From contig JAGTXX020000017.1 of the NCBI GenBank assembly GCA_019044685.2, positions 248,001 to 312,000 of the forward strand: a stretch of 64,000 nucleotides of DNA. Direction: 5' to 3'. Made by a program: the position numbers and the translations under genes. Origin of the DNA: Nannochloris sp. 'desiccata'. Lineage: Eukaryota > Chlorophyta > Trebouxiophyceae > Chlorellales > Chlorellaceae. Positions 42,898-52,995 of this stretch are shown one piece after another; position 1 is the stretch's first letter; each line of letters opens with the position of its first letter. The notes under the pieces were generated by a model. It saw only the letters and a program-made list of their open reading frames with translations, was not told the DNA's origin and did not search any database.

Positions 42898-44403
42898 ATG
42901 GCGCGCAGAGAACGACGGCAGAGATTAGCTCTTGATCTGAATACCAACTTGGATGAAGAGCCTTTCTCTGCTCAGGACCAAGGAAATATTCAAGAACAGG
43001 TACTTGAATAAGCTGCATTTTCATAATCAGTGCCCAGATGAGATCCAAACAGCCTAATTTTACAGTCACATATACTTTTTTAAATTTCATCAATTTCACC
43101 GCCACCTAATCATGTATGTCGACTGCAGTTTTCAAAACTTGTCGAAGATATTGAGCGAATAAAAGCAGGCGCTACCCCTTCGTTAGATCAAGTTGTACTA
43201 GATGAGGTTAACAACGCACCAGGCTGGGTGCGCGTCTCTAGACCAGGGTTTTCCTCCCCTCCCACCGCCCCAACACATTATTACTGGCACCCGGCTACTG
43301 GCCAACTTTCTTGGACCTCTCCAGAAGGCCAAGATGCTTTGAAATCTATGGAGATGACACGTACCATCATCTCAGACGCAGTAGAAAGACTCCAGAATGC
43401 AGCAGCGAATACGGAACTGCAGACTGAAATCCCAATAGCTGCCCAGAAAGCCATTCAAGCTTCGGCTCTTTTAAATCTATTAGATAGCCTCTCTAAAGAG
43501 CAGCATAAAAGCAACCCATCGGAGCAAATGGGGATTCATGCGAGTAGAGTTTGGTGTACAGTGCACGCTTGTATAGCAGCAGCAGTTGCAGAAATCGGGG
43601 CACCAGCACCGGCTTCAGTGGCTCCATTGGAAACCCAAGGAGCGCTGCAGACACGAGTGGAAACAGAAGTGGTTGATGGTGGAAAGGCCATCAAAGAAGC
43701 TGCTGCTGCTGTAGTAGGGGGGAAAAGCGACGATGATATGGACATAGAAGAAGAGAAAGACGAGGGAAATTTAGGACCAGATAACGGCCAGAAACGAGCA
43801 ACAGGCCAGACAGCATCTATTTCAAAAGTACCGCCATCGCTTGCGGGGGTTAAATTAACAAAAAAAACGAAAATTAAGCCTTTTTCTAGAGTATCAGGAA
43901 GTAGAGGAGCTTCAGCTATGATGACTAAATGGGCTTCTGTACAAAAAGAACTTAAAGAAGATATTCAGAGTGACCTCTGTGAAGATGACTTTGGCGATGA
44001 TGTGGAGGCGCTCGCTGCGATCCGAGAAAAAAAAAGATTGAAACAAGCTGAAGCATGGAGAACTGAACAGATTCGTAGTGGCGCAGTTGACGGTAACCCT
44101 AACTTTGCTCCTGTTATGGGTGATTGGAGAAATAAAGTGAAGAACACTAGCGTTCATGAAGGAGAAATAGAAGAAGAGAATGAAGAAGACGGCGTTAACC
44201 AAGGGGGAAATACAACTTTACAAAAGGAAGAGCAAATTCCCGCTCCTGATCCTGCTCTTCTTGTCGCTGCTGCTACATTTGATGTAGATGCTTTATCTGT
44301 GGGTCTACCACCTGAATGGAGGGCAATCTATGACGCTAACACCGGTGGGGTGTATTACGGGAACATAGAAACCCAGGCAACCCAGTGGGAGCGGCCTAGG
44401 TAG
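42898..44403 (+). CDS. Two-WW-domain protein (splicing-factor-like)
   Basis: Two exons, 42898-42999 and 43129-44403, giving 458 residues. An N-terminal MARRERRQRLAL basic start resembles formin-binding protein 4 (FNBP4) and similar nuclear factors. The first WW-like module is at about residues 69-105 (WVRVSRPG...HYYWHPATGQLSWTSP), and a canonical WW domain closes the protein (PPEWRAIYDANTGGVYYGNI, then TQWERP). In between are charged segments rich in Asp/Glu/Lys (DDDMDIEEEKDEG, a basic KKTKIKPFSRV), likely disordered. This two-WW plus acidic-linker layout is typical of WW scaffold proteins that bind Pro-rich partners in splicing. The exact family is not proven. It starts 247 bp from the LHCA start, with a shared promoter region. 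Confidence 0.75.
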
Positions 44404-44518
44404 TCAGTAAATGGCTTAAGAGGTCAATATACTCTGTCTATATCGTAGTGTTTCTTCTAGTTGAATACATGTACGTTTTACAATACATATCGTATTATAC
44501 GCTCTTTTAGACCCCCTG

Positions 44519-46024
44519 TTATGTAATAAAACTCGCTTGTCCCTCATCACTTGCTGCATCGTTGATATATGTAGAAACAATTTTTAAATCTTCTGGCCGC
44601 TCTAGGAGTCCTCGAGGCATGTGTCTGCAATCGCCATTCAACGACTTTGCTGCTTCTGCAAGCAACCGTAATCTCTCTTCTTCAATGATACCTTGTCTTT
44701 CGGCTTCTTTTTCTGTTAAACGCAAGGCTGCTGCAGCTTCTTCTTCTATTATAGCCTCGGCAAGTTTTTTCTTGTAGGCAACACATCTCGCTGCTTCTTT
44801 CAGATGCTCTGCAACAGCAAGGCGTCGTGATACTGCATTCATTTTACCAATTTTATCCTCCTCAGCCATTCTTTCGATTAACTTTTGGCGGTATTCTGCT
44901 TCCCGGGAAGAGTCAGTCGCTTCTCGTTGCTGTTTTAGTTTTGCTGCCAGGTCTCTCGCTTCCAATAGCTCTTTCTTCTGATTTGCGCGCCGACTAGCAG
45001 CTTCTGCCGCTTCTTCTCGGGCACGTTGTACATCCATTTCAGCGCACAGCATGTCGAGTAATGCTTCCTCTTCTTCAATTCGAAACCTCTCCTCTTCTGC
45101 TGCCAGTCGAGCTTTTTCAAAGTCTTCATCCACAGCTGCTTTGCGCTGAGCTCGCTGCTGGGAAATTTGGTCGTGCCTTTCTTTTCTAATGCGTAGATAC
45201 TCCTGTATTTTCCGTTCCTCTTCTGCTTCGACAGCGCGTTGTCGCTCTCTGAGCTCCCTTTGCAAGGCCATAAATGTTTGGGCTTCAGCAGCAAGGTCTC
45301 TCTGACGCTGTGCCTGGGCTAAACGTTGGAATGCTGCTTGCTGTTTCTCTCTCTCGATCATCTGCTGAATTGTAGCTCTGTCTTTTAAAGCCTCCTCTTT
45401 AGCAGCTGCTCTAAGAGCATCTCGCTCTCGCAGTTGGGCTTGGAGAGCCAGCCGAGCTTCCAGCTCTTTGGCCTTTTGAGACCGTGCTTGCTTATCCTCT
45501 TGACGAGATGCCAGTGCACGCTGCTGAGCTTCACTAAAGCTATATAATGCATCATTTTGTTCTTCCAATTCAGCGTCAAACAACGCTGATTTCAGTTGGC
45601 CGTGCTGTTCGTGAGCTACTTTTGCCGCCTCAATTTTTGCTTTGACTTTCACAAGCTCTGGGCTTGCATTAATAATAGCTTGTCGCTGCCTACGTTTTCT
45701 TATTTCCTGTTCTTCAACTAGTCTGTGTTCTTCAGCAGCTGCCCTGTCCTCTTCAGCTTTGCGCTGAGCCTCGAGCTGAGCTGCTCGGCCAGCCTCGGCT
45801 GCTTCCTGCTGAGAGCGGTCATACTCAGCTGCAGCTTTTTCATTCGCCGCAGCCCGCTCAGTTGCTCGTTGTACTGATTTACTGTTTGTTTCGTAGAATT
45901 TCGCTTCAGAATAGAAGTCTTTACTTGATTGAATATTGAAGTGGTGCTCACGTTCACGATGAACTTTACGTTCTTGATTTCTAGCCAAGTCCCCGCGACC
46001 CATGCTTTCGTTTTTTAAATACAA
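44519..46024 (-). CDS. MNS1/FAP127-like flagellar microtubule-inner protein
   Basis: An intronless 501-codon frame. Its start is either MYLKNES or, more likely, MGRGDLARNQERKVHRE at residue 8. Nearly all residues form a charged coiled coil. The C-terminal quarter contains the MNS1 fingerprint: LIERMAEEDKIGKMNAVSRR, the HLKEAARCVAYKKKLAEAI block, QGIIEEERLRLLAEAAKSL and the terminal HMPRGLLERPEDLKIV, which align with the MNS1 blocks KFAEDDRIELMNAQ, AIIEEERLKLL and YLPKGVF. In Chlamydomonas the MNS1 homologue FAP127 is a microtubule-inner protein of the axoneme. Its presence implies this alga builds, or recently built, flagella. The gene converges with the WW gene, and the TGTAA of the WW transcript (44522-44526) overlaps its stop region. 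Confidence 0.82.
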   Translation of the reverse strand: MYLKNESMGRGDLARNQERKVHREREHHFNIQSSKDFYSEAKFYETNSKSVQRATERAAANEKAAAEYDRSQQEAAEAGRAAQLEAQRKAEEDRAAAEEHRLVEEQEIRKRRQRQAIINASPELVKVKAKIEAAKVAHEQHGQLKSALFDAELEEQNDALYSFSEAQQRALASRQEDKQARSQKAKELEARLALQAQLRERDALRAAAKEEALKDRATIQQMIEREKQQAAFQRLAQAQRQRDLAAEAQTFMALQRELRERQRAVEAEEERKIQEYLRIRKERHDQISQQRAQRKAAVDEDFEKARLAAEEERFRIEEEEALLDMLCAEMDVQRAREEAAEAASRRANQKKELLEARDLAAKLKQQREATDSSREAEYRQKLIERMAEEDKIGKMNAVSRRLAVAEHLKEAARCVAYKKKLAEAIIEEEAAAALRLTEKEAERQGIIEEERLRLLAEAAKSLNGDCRHMPRGLLERPEDLKIVSTYINDAASDEGQASFIT

Positions 46025-46329
46025 ATAGATAGTTGAATACTCCTTATCGAGGATGATTGGGGGTATTCAACTGGGTCGTTTCTATAGTGAGTAACTGGTC
46101 AGTCAACTCTGGCGCCTTCACGACCAAAGCCCAGCTTTAAGCTGGTGCCAAAAGTTGGTTATGAAGAAGTTTCCAGTTCACTGCATGCCCATAATAAAAA
46201 TTACTACAAATACCTGAAACTATAACAACGTTGATACCGCGCCTGTTGCTCCAAGAATTTCAGTACACAAACAAATTGAGTTAAATTAATTCGTTTGAAC
46301 AGGTTAGCAAGTCAAACATCTACCTGGAA

Positions 46330-46865
46330 ATGGCGCATTATCAAGGCGGTTCAGGCTTTGCAAGCAGGTATAGTATACATTGATTCACTAGCTGTCCCAT
46401 TTTTACACACGATGTATCTCCAATCTTTTAATTCAACTATTCTTCTAATCCCGCCGCTCCCCTGTTAACTTCTTTGCTATCAGGCCTGGCCTCAGCGCTC
46501 GTCAGCCTCTCTTTGGCGCATCCAATCCCCCTCCTAATGATCAACTAGCTATCAACATGGAATCAGGCAACGCCTACGATCTAGACGACGATATAATGGA
46601 TCTTCGAAATTCTGTCGGCCGCTTAAAGCAAGTTTCATCTGCAATTCAAGAAGAAAATCAACTCACAAAACAAATCATGGACGGTCTAGAAAGCGCCATG
46701 GAAACAGCACGACTGACACTGAAACAGACTGTGAAGAGATTAGATAGAGTAGCCAGAAAAACAAAGAGTAATCATGTTTTATATGTCTTTTTATTTGGTA
46801 TCACGTTATTCTTTGTGGCCTACTTTTGGATTAGAGTGCACAGATTCCTCAAGTGGCTATTTTAG
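46330..46865 (+). CDS. BET1-like Qc-SNARE
   Basis: Two exons, 46330-46367 and 46484-46865, giving 139 residues. A short hydrophilic N-terminus leads to a SNARE helix at about 65-120 with regular heptads (DDDIMDLRNSVGRLKQVSSA, IQEENQLTKQIMDGLES, ARLTLKQTVKRLDRVARK). A C-terminal membrane anchor follows (VLYVFLFGITLFFVAYFWIR), ending RFLKWLF. This is the single-SNARE, tail-anchored layout of BET1/SFT1-type Qc-SNAREs, which act in ER-Golgi and intra-Golgi transport. The small first exon and NPPPND-type spacer are unremarkable. The gene is divergent from MNS1 with about 300 bp between starts. Confidence 0.85.
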
Positions 46866-47101
46866 AGGAGAGAAACAAGAAAGATTAGAAAAATACTAGG
46901 GAATTACTTACTTTTGTTGTTTATTTACTCTGACAATTTTCACCTTTACTAAATAATGAATAAACCTTCTGACTTGGCTTGACTTGCGGCTCGTCACTTG
47001 CCGGTAACTTGAAATTTAATTCACTTTCTACTTTTCTGCACTGTATTCTTGCTTTAAACAGAGGTCTTACTTTCTACATCATAAAGTAACTAACCATCTT
47101 T

Positions 47102-49813
47102 CTAAAAACTCAATCTAAACCAAGGAAAATGCCGCCGAAATACAGACAGAGTATGTCTTGAATTGCCAGTACGATGTGTACCGCTTTTAGTTGAATTTCT
47201 CCCGACGTACGATTTGTACCCCATCCAGAGCAGTACCCCTGCACATGCAGCCTGAGTCGCACGACGTAACCTCCTCAACCATATTAACGCAGAAGCACGT
47301 TCAAGCAGTTGTTCTAAATACGCAGCAGCAACAAGGATAGTTTCATCTTCTTGTCCAATCACTTGGCCATTGTCACCGCCGACCCCATCACTATCGTTAT
47401 AAGAATTTGAATCGTTGATAATACGGTTAAGACGGTATTGAGTGGCTGCTCTGCGTAATGCAGGTAGGACACCTGCAGATGCCATACGGAGGATCCTTTC
47501 TATAAATCCTCGGTTTTCATATAGAACATCATGTTCTCCATGAGAACCGTCACCATCATTATCACCGCCAATAGTACTACCAGAAGGTACTTGTTCTTCT
47601 TTCTGTCGTGCTAATATAGCTAAAACAAACACGCACGCCCATAAGACATCCTCATTTAATCCTTCGTATTTTTTCAACACCATTGCAATCAGCTCAACCG
47701 CTCCAGCAGCGACAATTCGGTCCCCAATCCAGATGGCGTCAGCGCTGCCTCCTTGAGCCAGTGCTCCGACCGCTAGTAATGCCTTTGCCACGACTTCTGC
47801 ACAATCCATATGCCGTTTCATAGCAGACAAAATTGTTGTAATCCCTAATTTTGTTATTTCTTTTTGGAAATAGGATCCCTCGAGAGCGAGTGCGACCAAA
47901 CAAAGGAGACAAGACAGCTGCACCATGGACTGATTTTTATATATTTCCATAGCCTGTATCAACATCTCCAGTCCTCCACACGTGCCTAATTGCCATCTAT
48001 TCGCCGAAGAACCAGGACTATCACCTCGTAACAACGCCATAAGCGCCAAACACCCGCTACACAGCGCGACCTCACTTTCTATCCATGCGTTAATACATTT
48101 CACTACAGTTTCAACACCGCCGTGGGTACTAACAATGCTTCGGGATTCTTTGTCGCTCCAGCATAGCCTGGCAAGGAGCTCTAAAGCTTCAACTGCAGCA
48201 GCCACCCCGATATTGAAATCAAGTGATGGTGAACCACTGGTGGTGGTAGCAAGGGCGGTAGAGTGGGAAATACTGGCGAGAATAGAGACCAGTTTATCAT
48301 CTTTGAGGGAGCTCAGGGAAAGAGGGAGACGGGAATCGTCGAGGGGGGCTGCTGGATGCATTATACAAGCCGCCGCTGCTGCCGCCGCCGCCGCTGCTTC
48401 AATTGATGCTGCTTCGTTTTTTACAGTACCTTCTTCTACTACTCTCTCGTTTTCTAATGCATCCTTCTTTTCTGCCTCTAACTGCAATAGTTTGAGTTCT
48501 TCAACCAACTCTCTCACAGCAGCATTCACCACCACCCGCTGTGGCAATGAACACCTCAAAGGACACGCCAATGCTTGACCATGCTCTAAACACGACCCAA
48601 AATGCTGTGATAAGCATGTAGCACAGTACGAATGTCCACATGGTTCCAATGCGACTGCATTATTCAATGTGTCTAGACAGATTTGACAGTGTAAGGTGGA
48701 TGGTTCCGCCAGTGCTGCTTGGGGGGTCGTATACAAAGACGTAGCACTCCTTTTCAACGCTGTCGTATGAGAAAGAACACGTGTTAGAGATACAGAAGGG
48801 GAGTAGGGGACAGGGGAGGAAGGGAAAGAGGAGGAAGCGGAACTAGAACGCAGTGGCGGCGGAAAACTTTTTGGGCTCGGACTACTAAGACTTGCTGGGG
48901 AAGTTGGCGAGCTGCATATTCCTTCCTTTCCTGGGATGATCACCCCAGTTCTCTCTCTTTCACCACTGAAACTACAGCCTTTCCACCCTATCCATTGAGC
49001 TGGGGGCGGTCCTTCTAATAATGCTGCAAGCGGGTGGCCCAGATGGAAAATAAACGCCTGCTCAGATAAAGGAGCTACTGATAGCACAAGAGAAATCCTA
49101 TCTCCATCTATAAGAGGTGCTTCTTCCCCTCGTGAGATCTTTCTCCCATTGAGAAAAGTCCCATTACGACTGATGTCACGCAAAGTAGGCAAAGAAGAAG
49201 AAGAAGAAAGAGAAAAAGATTTGTTGCTGTCGTCTGCTGCCGCTGTGGTTGTTATTGTTGTTGTATATAATAAGCAATGAACTCTAGATATTCGACCATC
49301 AGGAATCTCTACAAATAATCCAGGAACCTGTGCTAATTCACCCTCTCCAGTACCAAAAATAGCTTCATCAGTGCTTCCTGGAGCAGTGGCAGGAAATATA
49401 GAACCCATCATGGAGTTGATGAAAGGGAGTGGCCCGCTACCGTCATCACTCCTTCCTGCGTTTTGAAGCGGTTCTGGAACCTGTCGCCGCATTGCGAGAT
49501 CAAACGCGTCTGCACCTCGACCGATACCTATGAGACTTCCACGCAACATGACGTGGGGGAGAGCGTATTTAGAGCATTCAGGGGCAGGTTGTAACCACCC
49601 CCAACAGCTGTCGTCACAAGAATTAATGCCATGTGTAGTTGCTGCAGCGTCTGAGACGTGGGTACGTACTGTCAAAGGGCGCGATGATGATGTCATTGGT
49701 TCTGCCATCTGGGAATTTAAGGGTGTAGGCGCCCCGACTGACTGGGAAAGCGCCTGATCACCAATGTTTGACATGGAGATGGGATTTTGAAGGTCAATTG
49801 CGTCCCCTTCCAT
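47102..49813 (-). CDS. FHA-RING-armadillo protein with membrane anchor, probable E3 ubiquitin ligase
   Basis: An intronless 903-codon frame. An FHA-like domain lies at about 165-260, interrupted by Ser/Thr runs, with GRISRVHCLLYT, then LRDISRNGTFLNGRKI (the SxxxTFVNG-type FHA core) and DGDRISLV. A C3HC4 RING finger follows at about 375-425: CQICLDTLNNAVALEPCGHS, CATC, then CPLRC. After an Ala run come ARM/HEAT-like helices (about 490-740: LELLARLCWSDKESRSIVST, VETVVKCI, LEMLIQAMEIYKNQSMVQLS). A single hydrophobic segment near 855-872 (AACAGVLLWMGYKSYVG) is followed by a short basic tail. FHA-RING ligases such as CHFR bind phospho-Thr targets. Combination with armadillo repeats and a tail anchor is unusual. 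Partners cannot be inferred. Confidence 0.8.
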   Translation of the reverse strand: MEGDAIDLQNPISMSNIGDQALSQSVGAPTPLNSQMAEPMTSSSRPLTVRTHVSDAAATTHGINSCDDSCWGWLQPAPECSKYALPHVMLRGSLIGIGRGADAFDLAMRRQVPEPLQNAGRSDDGSGPLPFINSMMGSIFPATAPGSTDEAIFGTGEGELAQVPGLFVEIPDGRISRVHCLLYTTTITTTAAADDSNKSFSLSSSSSLPTLRDISRNGTFLNGRKISRGEEAPLIDGDRISLVLSVAPLSEQAFIFHLGHPLAALLEGPPPAQWIGWKGCSFSGERERTGVIIPGKEGICSSPTSPASLSSPSPKSFPPPLRSSSASSSFPSSPVPYSPSVSLTRVLSHTTALKRSATSLYTTPQAALAEPSTLHCQICLDTLNNAVALEPCGHSYCATCLSQHFGSCLEHGQALACPLRCSLPQRVVVNAAVRELVEELKLLQLEAEKKDALENERVVEEGTVKNEAASIEAAAAAAAAAACIMHPAAPLDDSRLPLSLSSLKDDKLVSILASISHSTALATTTSGSPSLDFNIGVAAAVEALELLARLCWSDKESRSIVSTHGGVETVVKCINAWIESEVALCSGCLALMALLRGDSPGSSANRWQLGTCGGLEMLIQAMEIYKNQSMVQLSCLLCLVALALEGSYFQKEITKLGITTILSAMKRHMDCAEVVAKALLAVGALAQGGSADAIWIGDRIVAAGAVELIAMVLKKYEGLNEDVLWACVFVLAILARQKEEQVPSGSTIGGDNDGDGSHGEHDVLYENRGFIERILRMASAGVLPALRRAATQYRLNRIINDSNSYNDSDGVGGDNGQVIGQEDETILVAAAYLEQLLERASALIWLRRLRRATQAACAGVLLWMGYKSYVGRNSTKSGTHRTGNSRHTLSVFRRHFPWFRLSF

Positions 49814-50164
49814 TGTATTTGGAGGAAGCGCCGGCTTCCTATAATACGTCTTGTTATAAAGAGTCTACAGTTTCAAAGAATGAAAAAATTAACTGAGTTT
49901 AAGAACACAGAATGCTTTCCTGTCGTTTCTGTCGGTGCTAGCCTAGTTTCTTCTGAGAAGAAACTTTGAAAATAAGAAGCTTGGTCTACACCACTTTGGC
50001 TGATTTTCAAATTCTCACCCGACTCAAAGTATTCCATTCAGCACGCGTGGCATGGGCGCACAGCTCCTGAGCATTCAAGCCTGATTTTTAGGCATTTTTA
50101 TAAATAGATTGCCCTTTTACTTAAACAAAAGGCTTTGGAAATTATAATCAGCAGTCTTTAAACA

Positions 50165-52752
50165 ATGAGAAGTAAGTATTCTAGCATTTTATCTTGCTTT
50201 CTCAGCTCGCTATATTTAATATTGCTTGAACATGCAATTAATTTCTTGCCTCTCTTTTTTATTTTGCAGTCTTAATCAAGGGCGGTGTTTGGAAGAACAC
50301 CGAGGATGAGATCCTGAAAGCGGCGGTGATGAAATATGGCCTCAATCAGTGGTCACGAATTTCATCCCTCCTTGTGCGCAAGTCTGCAAAACAGTGCAAA
50401 GCTCGCTGGTACGAATGGTTAGACCCTGCTATTAAAAAGACGGAATGGACGAGAGAAGAAGATGAAAAACTCCTCCATCTAGCAAAGCTCATGCCCACAC
50501 AATGGCGCACTATTGCTCCAATTGTCGGCCGCACCCCAACCCAGTGCCTTGAACGATATGAAAAACTTCTAGATATGGCAGCTGGCAAGGAAGGTGGCTA
50601 TGACGCACGTGATGATCCTCGTAGATTGCGTCCAGGTGAAATAGACCCCCATCCTGAAGCGAAGCCAGCTCGCCCTGATCCAGTCGACATGGATGAAGAC
50701 GAAAAAGAAATGCTTAGTGAAGCAAGAGCACGTCTAGCTAATACCCGCGGAAAGAAGGCCAAACGGAAAGCACGTGAGAAACAGCTCGAAGAAGCGCGTA
50801 GATTAGCAGCTTTGCAGAAAAAACGCGAATTAAAGGCCGCGGGCATTGATGTTCGTGAAAAAATAAAAAAGCGGGGAGTTGATTATAGCAGAGAAGTCGC
50901 ATTTGAACGTCGTCCTGCTGCTGGATTCTTTGATGTCGCCGAAGAGGATAAAATCACCCGTGAAATTCAGGAACATTTTAGGCCAGTAACAAAAGAAGAG
51001 CTTGAAGGCAAGAAACGGAAAGATATTGAAGCGGACTTGATGAAAAATGACATGCAGAAGGCTAAAATGAATGAAAGAAAAAACGTGCCTGCAGCAGTAG
51101 CACGGGCGATGGCGGCAAATGAAGCTCAAATGAGTGTACGTCGTGGAAAAATGATGTTGCCAGCACCACAAGTGAGCGACGCTGAATTGGAAATGATCGC
51201 CCGTCAAGGCGCCGGCGCCATGGATGTTGATGGTTTAGAAGGTGGAAGTGAAGCGACACGTGCTTTAATTGGTGATTATGCCACACCAGCACGGTTTGCG
51301 ACTCCAATGCAGACACCAGCTAGGACACCAGCTGTCGCTGGGGGAGTTAATAAAATTATTCAAGATGCTCAAAATTTAGCAAGACTCCAAGCAGGACAAA
51401 CACCGTTATTAGGCGGCGAGAACCCTGAACTGCACCCTTCAGACTTCTCTGGAGTTGTACCAAGAGTAGCAGCGAATGCAACTCCAAACCCATTAGCAGC
51501 AGCAGCTGCTGCCGCAGCTGCAGCAGGCGGTGGAAGTGGACCGACTCCTGCTTATGGTGGTGGTAGTGGTAGTGGTCGTTCTATTGCTGGTATTGCACCT
51601 ACGCCTGGGCGCGGTGGACTTCCTCTTGCTCCCGGTGCTACCCCAACACCCATGAGAGACGCCCTAGGTCTTAATGATAAAGACGCCATGATATACGAAG
51701 CAGCTACTCGACAAGAAGAGAAATTACGTGCTTCATTAGCCCGCAATGAACTCCGTTCAGGTCTAGGGCAATTACCTGCACCGAAAAATGAATATCAAAT
51801 CGCTGTCCCTGACCTCCCTGAAGGGGTCAGTGTTGATGATGGTGATGAGTTGATGGGTGGTTTTATAGAAGATGCTGCTGAGCGTGATGCGAAGCTTAAA
51901 GCAGCACGTGCAGCTGTGGTTGAAGCGGATTTAAAAAGAAGATCGCAAGCATTACAGAGGAATTTGCCTCGTCCAGTTGCGTTGGATATGTTGCCGTCAA
52001 TTAGAACAGATTCAGAATTAGTTGGGCTTGGGGTTGTTGAATTAGCAGAGGAGTTGGTGAATAGAGAAGTTTTAGCTCTATTGCATCATGATGCTACGAC
52101 ATATCCATTAGGAGACGGTCAAAAAACTGCTATGGGAGGAGGAGGAGGCCAAGCAGCAGCAAGTCGGTTGGAGAGATTCAGTGATAAAGAATTAAAAGCA
52201 TCATCTGAGTTATTAAACCAAGAGATTGCTGCTATTCGTTCCTTTATGGGCCATGAATCGACGCCTACAGAAGAATATGCATCAACATGGGAGACCCTGA
52301 TAAGAGATATAGTGTTTGTGCCATCACAACAACGATACATGCGAGGTGCAGCGTTGCCAGTCTCAGATCGTGCTGCAGCTCTGCAAGCTGATTTTGAAGG
52401 CGTCCGTAAAGAAATGGAACGCGAAGCCAAACGTGCTGCGAAATTAGAGCAGAAAGTCGGGGTGGTCAGTGGTGGTTTAATGACCAGGCAACAGCGGTTG
52501 AGCGGTGAAGTCGAAGGGACAATGAAGGAGCTTGTTGCTGCAGAAATAGAGCTTAAATGCTTCCAAGCCTTGCATGAACAGGAGCAACGTGCTGCTCCGG
52601 ACCGTATGGAAGCATTCCACGCCTTGGTTGCTGCTCAAGCGAAGAAAGAAAGCGAGTTGCAAGAGCGGTATCGAGATGCGGTGCTCGCGAAAGACATGGC
52701 TGCTGGGGGCAACGGTCTTGGAGCAGGGCAGGCCCAAGCAGCAGTTTCTTGA
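50165..52752 (+). CDS. CDC5: CDC5L/CEF1 Myb-domain splicing factor
   Basis: A 7-nt first coding exon (50165-50171, ATGAGAA) is joined to 50270-52752 to give 829 residues. The result restores the invariant start MRILIKGGVWKNTEDEILKA, then VMKYGLNQWSRISSLLVRKS and AKQCKARWYEWLDPAIKKTE W: two Myb/SANT repeats at about 7-105. A basic nuclear-localisation region (RGKKAKRKAREKQLEEARRL), the GVDYSREVAFERRPAAGFFD segment and the C-terminal DUF3351/CDC5 region follow. CDC5L is a core NineTeen/PRP19-complex protein needed for spliceosome catalytic activation. A Gly/Ala-rich low-complexity insert (around 390-440) is not usual. TGTAA follows about 33 nt after the stop. Confidence 0.96.
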
Positions 52753-52784
52753 TCATTAGATATATCTAATTTGTATACCTATCG

Positions 52785-52789
52785 TGTAA
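52785..52789 (+). promoter_or_regulatory. TGTAA polyadenylation signal of CDC5L
   Basis: TGTAA lies 33 nt after the stop codon. Confidence 0.5.
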
Positions 52790-52995
52790 TTTATGAATTA
52801 GAACTCGATGAAAAACGATCTGGACTTTTCGCTAGATTGCTCAAATCAATCGGAGAACTTTCTAATCGAATGCCGCAATTGCATTGTGGGCTAGTAGGTG
52901 CTGTCTTTCAGTTGAGTTCCTCATAAGCTATTTTTCTTCAAAACCTCTACTATACTTATTTTCTCTGCCCTTTAAAGGCCGCATAAACAGCAGCG

